Source of the DNA: Alphaproteobacteria bacterium
Lineage (GTDB): Bacteria; Pseudomonadota; Alphaproteobacteria; Caulobacterales; Caulobacteraceae
DNA: 12,953 bases
Assembly (NCBI GenBank): GCA_018895795.1
Contig: JAHINZ010000361.1
Span: 1 to 12,953 of the forward strand
Direction of reading: 5' to 3'
Within the stretch, counting starts at the first letter, position 1; each line of letters starts with the position of its first letter. Below, piece by piece: positions 6,672-12,810 of the stretch. Made by a program: the position numbers and the translations under genes. The notes below the pieces were generated by a model. It was given only the letters and a program-made list of their open reading frames with translations, had not been told where the DNA came from and searched no databases.

Positions 6672-8432
6672 ATGCCGATCACCCTGACCGCCCCACCGTC
6701 GACGCGCTGGCTGGGCTGGCTGCGCCGACGCATCCGGTCCAGCGAGTTGTGGCTGATCGCCGTGGCGGTGGTGATCGGCGTGGCGGCCGGCGCCGCGGCG
6801 GTGTTGCAGGCCAAGCTCGCCCACGGCTTGCAAAGCGTGCTTTTCGACATCGATCTGGACCAGCGGCTGAGCGCCCAGAGCGCGATCGCGCCCTTGCGGA
6901 CCTTGGCGATCCCGTTGGGCGGCCTGGCGCTGGGGATTCTGACCTGGGCCTGGCTAAAGTATCGGCCCCGGCCAGCGGTCGACCCGGTCGAAGCCAACGC
7001 CCTTCACGGCGGGCGCCTGTCGCTTAAGGACAGCGTCTTCATCTGCCTGCAGACCCTGATCTCCAACGGATTTGGCGCTTCGGTTGGACTGGAGGCGGCC
7101 TATGCCCAGGCCGGAGCGGCCATCGCCTCGTTTGTCGGCCAGAAACTCAATCTGCGCCGGGCCGACATGCGCACCCTGGTCGGGGCCGGGGCCGGGGCGG
7201 CCATCGCCGCGGCCTTCGGCGCGCCGCTGACCGGAGCCTTCTACGCCTTCGAAATCGTCCTCGGGGCCTATACCGTCGCCAACCTCGCCCCCGTGGCCGC
7301 CGCGGCGCTGGCCGCGGTGCTCGTGGCGAGCCGCATGGGCGCCATCCCCTATCTGTTGAAAACCAGCACACCAGCCGTGCAATCCTGGTTCGACTACGGC
7401 CTCTATGCGCTCCTGGGCCTGATCTGCGCCGCAGCGGGCATAGGTCTGATGCGTCTGGTGGCGATGGTGGAGCGCGGCGTGGCCGGCAGCGGCATTGACC
7501 GCGTCTGGCGCCCGGCGGTCGGCGGCTTGGCCCTGGCCGTCCTGGCGGTGATCACGCCCCAGATCCTGTCCTCGGGCCATGGGGCGCTGCATCTGAACCT
7601 GGCCTCCGACCCGGGACTGAAGACCCTCTTGATGCTGGTGGCGCTCAAGGCCCTGGCCTCGGTGCTGTCATTGAGCTTTGGCTTTCGCGGCGGCCTGTTC
7701 TTCGCCTCGCTGTTCCTAGGCACTTTGATAGGCCAGATCTTCGCCGCTCTTTCGGTGCTCACGCCGTGGCTTCCCGCCCTGGATCCGACCGTGGCCGCCC
7801 TGGTCGGCATGGCGGCCCTGGCCGTGGCCGTGGTCGGCGGCCCCTTCACCATGTCGTTCCTTGTGCTGGAAGCGACCGGCGATTTCACGGTGACCGCGGC
7901 CGCCCTGGCGGCCTCCCTGATCGCCAGCGCCATCGTTCGAGAAACCTTCGGCTACTCGTTCTCGACCTGGAGGCTGCACCTGCGCGGCGAGACCATCCGC
8001 AGCGCTCACGACGTCAGCTGGATGCGGCCGCTGACGGCCGGACGGATGATGCGCAAGGATGTCCAGACGATCGCCGCCTCGACCACCTTGGCTGAGTTTC
8101 GCCGGCGCTTTCCGCTGGGCTCGACGCGGCGGGTGGTGATGGTCGACGACGCCGAGCGCTATGCCGGCGTCATCGTCACCGCCCTGGCCTATGCCGAGCC
8201 GGAGGGCGGCGATCGGCCCGTGTCGGTCCTGGCCGTCAATCCCGACGCGGCCCTGACCCCGGACCAGTCGATCAAGGAAGTCATGAGCGCCTTTGACAAC
8301 ACCGAGTCCGATGAGCTCGCGGTGGTCGACGCCGACCTGCGGGTGATCGGCCTAGTGTCGGAGGCCCACGCCACGCGGCGCTACGCCGAGGAATTGGAGA
8401 AGGTTCGCCGGGATCTGACCGGCGAGGCTTAA
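6672..8432 (+). CDS. ClC-family chloride channel/transporter with C-terminal CBS domains
   Basis: An inner-membrane anion channel or proton-coupled antiporter of 586 residues. The membrane core runs from about residue 25 to 430. Recognisable ClC blocks are FGASVGLEAAYAQ (134-146), FGAPLTGAFYAFE (182-194) and SFGFRGGLFFASLFLG (335-350). Canonical ClC proteins have GSGIP and G[KR]EGP filters. Here GSGIP is not recognisable and the second motif is GLEAAY; it keeps the gating glutamate (Glu141) but loses the following Gly-Pro. The cytosolic tail has two CBS motifs at about 455-505 and 522-575, which usually bind adenine nucleotides. I chose ATG 6672; the frame extends back to a GTG at 6561, but neither has a good ribosome site, so the start is uncertain. 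Transport selectivity cannot be predicted from sequence. Confidence 0.88.
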   Translation: MPITLTAPPSTRWLGWLRRRIRSSELWLIAVAVVIGVAAGAAAVLQAKLAHGLQSVLFDIDLDQRLSAQSAIAPLRTLAIPLGGLALGILTWAWLKYRPRPAVDPVEANALHGGRLSLKDSVFICLQTLISNGFGASVGLEAAYAQAGAAIASFVGQKLNLRRADMRTLVGAGAGAAIAAAFGAPLTGAFYAFEIVLGAYTVANLAPVAAAALAAVLVASRMGAIPYLLKTSTPAVQSWFDYGLYALLGLICAAAGIGLMRLVAMVERGVAGSGIDRVWRPAVGGLALAVLAVITPQILSSGHGALHLNLASDPGLKTLLMLVALKALASVLSLSFGFRGGLFFASLFLGTLIGQIFAALSVLTPWLPALDPTVAALVGMAALAVAVVGGPFTMSFLVLEATGDFTVTAAALAASLIASAIVRETFGYSFSTWRLHLRGETIRSAHDVSWMRPLTAGRMMRKDVQTIAASTTLAEFRRRFPLGSTRRVVMVDDAERYAGVIVTALAYAEPEGGDRPVSVLAVNPDAALTPDQSIKEVMSAFDNTESDELAVVDADLRVIGLVSEAHATRRYAEELEKVRRDLTGEA

Positions 8433-8474
8433 GGTTCGTGGTCGCTTGGTGGGGCGCTAGTCGTCAAGAGACGT

Positions 8475-8496
8475 CGCTCGTGGGGATTGGAGCCGA
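8475..8496. repeat. Left copy of a 22-bp exact direct repeat
   Basis: This stretch is identical to 10252-10273, which lies inside the host-attachment protein gene and encodes its SNPHER segment. Here it lies just past the 3' end of the aminopeptidase remnant, outside any gene. An exact 22-bp match within 13 kb is very unlikely by chance, so this is probably a scrap of a second copy of that gene or a rearrangement scar. Confidence 0.75.
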
Positions 8497-8504
8497 CGAA
8501 CCCT

Positions 8505-8756
8505 CTAGGCCAGGGTCAGGATCATGGGCCCGGAGCGGGTGGCGACCAGGGTATGCTCGTACTGCACCGTGGGCTGACGCGCCGGCGGGCGCAGCGTCCA
8601 GCCGTCGTCCAGCTCTTCGACCCAGTCCCCGCCCAGCGACAGGAACGGCTCGATGGTGAAGACCAGCCCCTCCGGGATGGTCCGCAAGTCGCGGGGCTCA
8701 CGCCAGGTGGGGATTTCCGCCGGATCGTTGTGCAGCGAAAGGCCGACGCCGTCACC
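8505..8756 (-). pseudogene. map: Methionine aminopeptidase, 3'-terminal remnant
   Basis: The last 83 residues of a type I methionine aminopeptidase (M24 family) remain: DGVGLSLHNDPAEIPTWREP, then IPEGLVFTIEPFLS, then VQYEHTLVATRSGPMILTLA and stop. Full-length enzymes have about 250-275 residues and five metal ligands. The first two (Asp) are absent with the N-terminal two thirds. The expected GHG histidine has become Asp (GDG), explainable by one C-to-G change. The two glutamates survive, in TIEP and QYEHT. The remnant abuts the stop codon of the CBS-protein gene (8765) with no start or ribosome site of its own; the frame upstream is only antisense to that gene. It is a dead fragment; a working map gene must exist elsewhere because the activity is normally essential. 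Confidence 0.85.
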
Positions 8757-8764
8757 CTCATCCC

Positions 8765-9280
8765 TCAGCGCAACTGGGCAAAGATCGTCACGGACCAAGC
8801 GGCGAAAACCGCGATACAGGCGACAATCATCACCAGCGAAGGGCTGACGTTGAACGTGGTCTTGACCTGTTCACCCAGTCGCCCCATCAATTCTGGCCAA
8901 GTATAGCTGACGAAGTCGCCCTGGCTCATCATGCTGATGATGACGCCTTGGTCATCCACCACCGGCAGGTGGCGAAACCGCTCGTTGGACATGATGCGAA
9001 GCCAGTCGAGAAGGTCGTCATCGGCCTTGGCCAGCTTCAGGTCCGTCGTCATGATCTGCGACAGGGTCGTCTCATCGGGGCTCAGCCGCTTGTTGAGCAG
9101 ACGCCGCATGAAATCGCGTTCCGTCACGATGCCGAGCGGTTTCCGCTCCGGGCCCACGATGACCGCGGCGCCGTAATTGCGCTCGCTCATCACGGCGACG
9201 GCCTCGGCGACCAGCACATCCGGTGCGAACGTCAGTACGATGGCCTTGTTTCGAAATTCCGGCCTGTCCTTGATCTTCAC
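8765..9280 (-). CDS. CBS-domain pair protein with a C-terminal membrane anchor
   Basis: A 171-residue protein. Two CBS motifs span about residues 12-65 (ending IVTERDFMRRLL) and 72-125 (RHLPVVDDQGVIISMMSQGDF); together they form a Bateman module that typically senses adenine nucleotides. After a short polar linker, residues 147-166 (SPSLVMIVACIAVFAAWSVT) form a single hydrophobic helix, so the protein is probably tail-anchored with the sensor in the cytosol. The start is a GTG at 9280 with AAGGGG about 8 nt upstream. It diverges from the fasciclin gene across 294 bp, and its stop nearly touches the aminopeptidase remnant, so its 3' side is a recombination junction. The partner is unknown; the ClC transporter nearby carries its own CBS domains. 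The hydrophobic tail may not be ancestral, but the junction lies after the stop. Confidence 0.82.
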   Translation of the reverse strand: MKIKDRPEFRNKAIVLTFAPDVLVAEAVAVMSERNYGAAVIVGPERKPLGIVTERDFMRRLLNKRLSPDETTLSQIMTTDLKLAKADDDLLDWLRIMSNERFRHLPVVDDQGVIISMMSQGDFVSYTWPELMGRLGEQVKTTFNVSPSLVMIVACIAVFAAWSVTIFAQLR

Positions 9281-9574
9281 GTCAAATTCCCCTTGGCGAT
9301 GCCGGGGTCAAGATGACGCGACGGCCGAAACCGGTTCCCATCGCGTCAGGCGATGACCGGATACTTCCGAGGTTGATAAGGGCGGAGCGCGGCGCGCACC
9401 AGATGACCGAAAGCCCGTATGTCCCGCCGCGGCGATCCGAGGAATAAGGCCCCGGCGTCGCCGCCCTAGGCGGTCCGCCGCTCAGCGCGCCCTACTCCGA
9501 TCGCGAATATCGGCGCGCGCTGTTTGGAAGATTTTTTTCTCCCCCCAATGCCGAACGTTCCAAAGGACCAAAAC
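9281..9574. other. Divergent intergenic region between the CBS and fasciclin genes
   Basis: These 294 bp must hold promoters for both flanking genes. I see two short GC hairpins (around 9339-9355 and CCGCC-CTA-GGCGG near 9460-9475) and a T-rich then C-rich run at 9531-9547 close to the fasciclin start. No convincing -35/-10 pair, regulator box or small gene is visible. Confidence 0.4.
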
Positions 9575-10000
9575 ATGACTGATCAGACGCACGATATCGT
9601 CGATACCGCTGTGGCCGCCGGCGCCTTCACGACGCTGGTCGCCGCGGTCACCGCCGCCGGTCTGGTCGACACGCTGAAGGGCGCGGGCCCGTTCACGGTC
9701 TTCGCTCCGTCGGATGCGGCCTTCGCCGCCCTGCCGGCCGGTACGGTCGAAGACCTCGTCAAGCCGGAGAACAAGGACAAGCTGACGGCGATCCTGCTGC
9801 TCCACGTCGTGCCGGGCCAAGTGATGGCCGCGGACGTCGCGGGCAAGGTGATGGACGCCGCGACCGCCGGCGGCGCGACCGTGCATGTTGACGGCACGCA
9901 AGGCGTGACCGTCGATGGCGCCAAGGTGGTGACGGCCGATATCGTCTGCACCAACGGCGTGATCCACGTGATCGACGCCGTGATCCTGCCCAAGGCCTAG
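9575..10000 (+). CDS. Fasciclin (FAS1) domain protein without signal peptide
   Basis: A 141-residue single-FAS1-domain protein. The H1 block is FTVFAPSDAAFAALP (40-54), the central LLLHVVPG motif lies at 74-81, and the H2 block is TADIVCTNGVIHVIDAVILP (120-139), so the domain is complete. FAS1 proteins are mostly secreted or surface adhesion modules, but this one starts MTDQTHDIVDTAVAAGAF, straight into the domain without a signal peptide. I chose ATG 9575 because AAAGGA precedes it by about 8 nt; earlier in-frame starts at 9524 and 9548 add no signal-like stretch. It faces away from the CBS gene and ends 7 bp before a strong hairpin. Its binding partner is unknown; a cytosolic role or non-classical export are both open. 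Confidence 0.88.
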   Translation: MTDQTHDIVDTAVAAGAFTTLVAAVTAAGLVDTLKGAGPFTVFAPSDAAFAALPAGTVEDLVKPENKDKLTAILLLHVVPGQVMAADVAGKVMDAATAGGATVHVDGTQGVTVDGAKVVTADIVCTNGVIHVIDAVILPKA

Positions 10001-10007
10001 TCGGCCT

Positions 10008-10050
10008 GCTCACGGCAACCGGGGGATGATCTCCCCCGGTTGCCGTGAGC
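10008..10050. terminator. Perfect 19-bp hairpin between convergent genes
   Basis: The arms 10008-10026 and 10032-10050 are exact inverted repeats of 19 bp with a 5-nt loop (TGATC), starting 7 bp after the fasciclin stop codon. It also lies downstream of the minus-strand host-attachment gene, so it can serve both. Neither side has a clear T-run, so strict intrinsic termination is not assured, but its length and place argue for a bidirectional terminator or transcript-end stabiliser. Confidence 0.75.
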
Positions 10051-10184
10051 GCCTCGGACGACCTTCGAGATGACGCGCGCTGTTCCGGTGCGATCGCGGG
10101 ATAGCAAGGGCGCCGTCCCGCCTTCGCCGCTGATCCTGGGTCCGCCAGATTATGGAGCCCCGATCACCATATGGTCTTGCGGCC

Positions 10185-10598
10185 TTAGTTCGCCGTTTCG
10201 CGCCGGATGGCGTGGACCACGTCCTCAAGCGTCATGATCGGCGCATCGATCCGCTCGTGGGGATTGGAGCCGATGACCTTCTTGGCCAGGGCCGGCGACA
10301 GGTCTTCGCGCAGATGGCCCAGGGCGCGGGGCGGGGCGATCAGGATCAGCTGATCAAAGGCGTGGTCGCGGGCGACGCCGTCGAGGCGGTGAGCCAGATC
10401 CTTGATGAAGGCGCGCTCGGCCTGATCATTGGCGTCGCCGTCATGCGGCGCGGGCTTGCGCGAGTGGGCATGGTGCTCTTTCAGCCCGTCCAGCCAGTCG
10501 GGGCGGTCGTGCAGCGGGCCGTCCAGGCGCGGCTGCTCCAGCAGGCGCGCGCGGTGTCCATCGGCCACCACGACCAGGGTTTTTGCATCGGGAATCAT
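10185..10598 (-). CDS. Host-attachment / baeRF-like protein
   Basis: A 137-residue protein of the family named 'protein required for attachment to host cells', related to bacterial eRF1-like (baeRF) domains. It begins with the typical strand MIPDAKTLVVVADGHRARLL and continues with HDRPDW, HDGDANDQAERAFIKDLA (52-69), the strand FDQLILIAPPRALGHLRE (81-98), and the C-terminal DLSPALAKKVIGSNPHERID segment. Despite the family name, relatives occur in free-living bacteria and look like cytosolic, ribosome- or RNA-related proteins; no function is proven here. The ATG at 10598 has GGAG about 9 nt upstream. It converges on the fasciclin gene. The coding part at 10252-10273 is repeated exactly at 8475-8496. 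A possible FNR/FixK-type site and a small hairpin lie upstream. Confidence 0.82.
   Translation of the reverse strand: MIPDAKTLVVVADGHRARLLEQPRLDGPLHDRPDWLDGLKEHHAHSRKPAPHDGDANDQAERAFIKDLAHRLDGVARDHAFDQLILIAPPRALGHLREDLSPALAKKVIGSNPHERIDAPIMTLEDVVHAIRRETAN
10252..10273. repeat. Right copy of the 22-bp exact direct repeat
   Basis: This copy lies inside the host-attachment gene and codes for part of SNPHER, so it is the parental context; the other copy at 8475-8496 is non-coding. Identity ends sharply on both sides, apart from a two-base match just beyond the right end. Confidence 0.75.
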
Positions 10599-10612
10599 GA
10601 GGCGGGCTCCGT

Positions 10613-10631
10613 TTAAAGCTTCAGGCTTTAA
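10613..10631 (-). promoter_or_regulatory. AT-rich hairpin upstream of the host-attachment gene
   Basis: TTAAAGC (10613-10619) and GCTTTAA (10625-10631) pair exactly around a 5-nt loop, 15 bp before the start codon and just ahead of its ribosome site. It could be an operator or a leader hairpin affecting translation. It is too AT-rich to be a good terminator for trmJ upstream. Confidence 0.35.
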
Positions 10632-10658
10632 CGCCTAGCCCCGCCCCGGAGTTCAACC

Positions 10659-10672
10659 ATGACATGGATCAA
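10659..10672 (-). promoter_or_regulatory. Possible FNR/FixK-type site
   Basis: On the minus strand the sequence reads TTGATCCATGTCAT. The FNR/FixK consensus is TTGA-N6-TCAA, so there is one mismatch in the eight conserved bases. It lies about 61 bp upstream of the host-attachment start, a plausible activator distance. Such proteins are often part of low-oxygen regulons in alphaproteobacteria, which makes it worth noting, but one near-match can occur by chance. Confidence 0.25.
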
Positions 10673-10699
10673 TCGGGAACCGATCAGCCGGTCGACAGA

Positions 10700-11485
10700 C
10701 TAGTCCTCGCCCTTGGCCGCCTTGGCGGCGGCCAGCTTGGCCAGCACCCGGCCCCGGCCACGCGACAGGGCGGTGATCATGCCGCGGAAGGTGCGGACCT
10801 CCTGCTCGGTCAGCCGCGCCCGGGCCAAGGGCGCGCGCAGATTGCGCACCATCGAGGGCTTCTTTTCCGGCGGATGATAGAAGCCGGCCTTCTCCAACTC
10901 GTCCTCCAACTGACCATACAGGCCCAGCAGACTGGACTGGTCGGCGGGGTCCTCGACGTTCTGCTCGAACTTGACCCACGGCCGGTCGTCGACCGTCATC
11001 TTCCACTCATAGGCGTTGATCGACACGGCCTGGGCCAGGTTCAGCGAGCGGAAGCGTTCGTCGATCGGAATGCTGACGATGCCCTGGCACAGGGCGATGT
11101 CCTGGGTTTCCAGCCCGGCCCGCTCGCCGCCGAACAGCAGGCCCACGGCCCGGCCCAGGGCCACGTCGTCCGACAGCTGGGCGGCGGCCTCACGCGGCGT
11201 CAGCACCGGCAAGCGGGTCTCGCGCGGCCGCGCCGTGGTGGCGAACACCAGTTTCAGGTCGGCGATAGCCTCTTCCAGGGTGGTGAACACCTTGGCGTTG
11301 TCCAGCGGCCAGTCGGCGCCGGAGGCCGAGGGCCAGGCGCGCTCCTGGGGCCAGCCGTCGCGCGGCCGCACCAGACGCAGGTCCGACAGACCGAAATTGG
11401 CCATCACCCGGGCCACCGCGCCGATGTTCTCGGCCAGCTGCGGCTCGTTGAGGATCACGCAGGGGGGAACGATTGTTGAGTTCAT
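10700..11485 (-). CDS. trmJ: tRNA (cytidine/uridine-32-2'-O)-methyltransferase TrmJ
   Basis: A SpoU/TrmH-type (SPOUT) S-adenosylmethionine-dependent enzyme that 2'-O-methylates nucleotide 32 in the tRNA anticodon loop. The protein has 261 residues. Motif 1 is ENIGAVARVMANFG (19-32), motif 2 LLFGGERAGL (116-125) and motif 3 IPIDERFRSLNLAQAVSINA (139-158); together they form the trefoil-knot cofactor site. The C-terminal 80 residues form the helical TrmJ-type extension. I chose ATG 11485 (MNSTIVPPCVILNEP) because AAAGGGACG precedes it and it fits the family; the frame opens 12 codons earlier at 11521 without support. It diverges from the beta-lactamase-like gene across 92 bp. The assignment to TrmJ rather than another SpoU paralogue is likely from motifs and length. 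Confidence 0.9.
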   Translation of the reverse strand: MNSTIVPPCVILNEPQLAENIGAVARVMANFGLSDLRLVRPRDGWPQERAWPSASGADWPLDNAKVFTTLEEAIADLKLVFATTARPRETRLPVLTPREAAAQLSDDVALGRAVGLLFGGERAGLETQDIALCQGIVSIPIDERFRSLNLAQAVSINAYEWKMTVDDRPWVKFEQNVEDPADQSSLLGLYGQLEDELEKAGFYHPPEKKPSMVRNLRAPLARARLTEQEVRTFRGMITALSRGRGRVLAKLAAAKAAKGED

Positions 11486-11577
11486 CTCGTCCCTTTGCCG
11501 CCGCCAGGCGTTCCGATGCAAGTCCCGACCCCGCCGGACGCGCGTTTAGCTGTGTTCCGCCCCTCGAAAGAGCCTCC

Positions 11578-12609
11578 ATGCTGCGCCGCGCCTTCCTCGT
11601 TTCCGCCCCGGTCGTGATGGCGGGTTTCCTCGGCGCCTGCCGCGAAAAAGAGCCGATGCTGGGTCAGCTGGACCCGGTCATCGACGTCAAAGCCCTGACC
11701 GCTCAGCTGCAGGCCCTGGCCGACGGAGCCGCCCCCGGCGCGCTGGGCGTGGCGGTGCGCGACGCCCAGACCGGTCAGACCGTGGCCTTCAACGCCGACC
11801 GGCGCTTTCCGCTGCAGGGCGTGTTCAGGGCCCCGCTGGGCGCGGCCGTCCTAGCCGAGGTCGACGCGGGCAAGCTGCGTCTGGAGCAGATCATCACGAT
11901 CCGCGACATCGACCTGTCGCCGCCGTTCAGCCCCGTGGCCGACGCCTGGCCGGCGCGGACCGACTACAGCCTGGTCGAGCTTCTGGAGCGGGCCACGGGG
12001 GCCGGCGACAACACCGCCGCCGACGTGCTGATGAAGCTGATCGGCGGTCCCGGCGTGCTGACCGCCTGGCTGGTCCTGAAGAACGTCCATGATTTCCGGA
12101 TTGATCGCTACGAGCGTCAACTGCAGCCCGAGATCGCCGGCACGGCCTCGTTCCGGGCCGACTGGAAGGGCGAGGCCGCCTATGGTCCGGTCAGGCGGGC
12201 GACGCCGCAGGCCGTGCGCCGACAGGCGATGGCCGAGTACCTGGCCGAAGCCCGCGACACCGCCACGCCGGTCGCCGCGGTCGGCTTCCTCGAGGCCCTG
12301 CGGTCGGGCCAGCTGATCTCCAAGGCCTCCACCCAGCGCCTGCTGACGATCCTGGCCGAGGCCCAGAGCGGAAAGGGCCGACTGGTCGCCGCCCTGCCCG
12401 CCGGCGCCCGCCTGGCCCACGTCACCGGCGACGCCCGCACCGACCTGGGCATGACCCCGGCCACCAACGACATCGGGATCATCACGCTGAAGGACGGCCG
12501 CCAGTTCGCGATCGCGGTGTTCCTCAGCGGCTCGACCGCGCCGGAGGCGGAGCGCGACGCGGTGATCGCGCGGGCCGGACGCATCGTGCTGGAGGCGCTC
12601 AAGGCTTAA
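11578..12609 (+). CDS. Class A beta-lactamase-like lipoprotein lacking the catalytic residues
   Basis: A 343-residue protein with the fold signatures of class A beta-lactamases. MLRRAFLVSAPVVMAGFLGAC carries a perfect lipobox (LGAC, Cys21), so it should be a periplasm-facing lipoprotein. The active-site motifs are all altered: SxxK is GVFR (Gly81 for Ser70, Arg84 for Lys73), SDN is GDN (Gly143 for Ser130), and KTG is VTG (Val282 for Lys234). The Glu166 position is kept as Glu179 (IDRYERQLQ), with Gln183 at Asn170. Everything around is well preserved, for example TDLGMTPATNDIGIITL and FLSGSTAPEAERDA, with no stop or frameshift. Without nucleophile and base it should not hydrolyse beta-lactams. 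It may be a pseudoenzyme that binds ligand or peptidoglycan, or a gene early in decay. The ATG has a weak AAGAG site about 5-6 nt upstream. Confidence 0.88.
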   Translation: MLRRAFLVSAPVVMAGFLGACREKEPMLGQLDPVIDVKALTAQLQALADGAAPGALGVAVRDAQTGQTVAFNADRRFPLQGVFRAPLGAAVLAEVDAGKLRLEQIITIRDIDLSPPFSPVADAWPARTDYSLVELLERATGAGDNTAADVLMKLIGGPGVLTAWLVLKNVHDFRIDRYERQLQPEIAGTASFRADWKGEAAYGPVRRATPQAVRRQAMAEYLAEARDTATPVAAVGFLEALRSGQLISKASTQRLLTILAEAQSGKGRLVAALPAGARLAHVTGDARTDLGMTPATNDIGIITLKDGRQFAIAVFLSGSTAPEAERDAVIARAGRIVLEALKA

Positions 12610-12810
12610 GACCGTCGGCGGCCGGTGATCGAAGCGGGCGTCTGTCGCCATGGAGGCCCGGGCGCACGGTTTGATACGATGGCTTTGTGCAGCGGCGCCG
12701 CGCTGGGCCATGGTCGCCGCAAACTTTCCTGCCGACGAGCGCGGTCTATAAGTGTGATGGTGTAAGCACCGCCGATGCGGCCGACCGGCTTGTCCAAGGA
12801 GGACCTGGCA
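12610..12810. other. Intergenic region before the last gene
   Basis: These 201 bp contain no coding frame I trust. TATAAG at 12747-12752 could be a -10 box for the downstream gene, but no good -35 accompanies it. No terminator hairpin with a T-tract is seen after the beta-lactamase-like gene. Confidence 0.35.

Noticed and set aside
6413..6997. Minus-strand open frame overlapping the ClC start
   Set aside because: It overlaps the ClC coding region, has skewed composition and no family resemblance.
8757..8798. Start of the aminopeptidase frame as a real short gene
   Set aside because: The first 14 codons are antisense-free noise from the end of the CBS gene with no ribosome site; only 8505-8756 resembles MetAP.
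9524..9574. Upstream starts for the fasciclin protein
   Set aside because: They add no signal peptide and lie over a T- and C-rich run; the ATG at 9575 has AAAGGA at proper distance.
10166..10175. ACCATATGGT palindrome
   Set aside because: A 10-bp palindrome beyond the host-attachment stop codon is expected by chance and has no promoter context.
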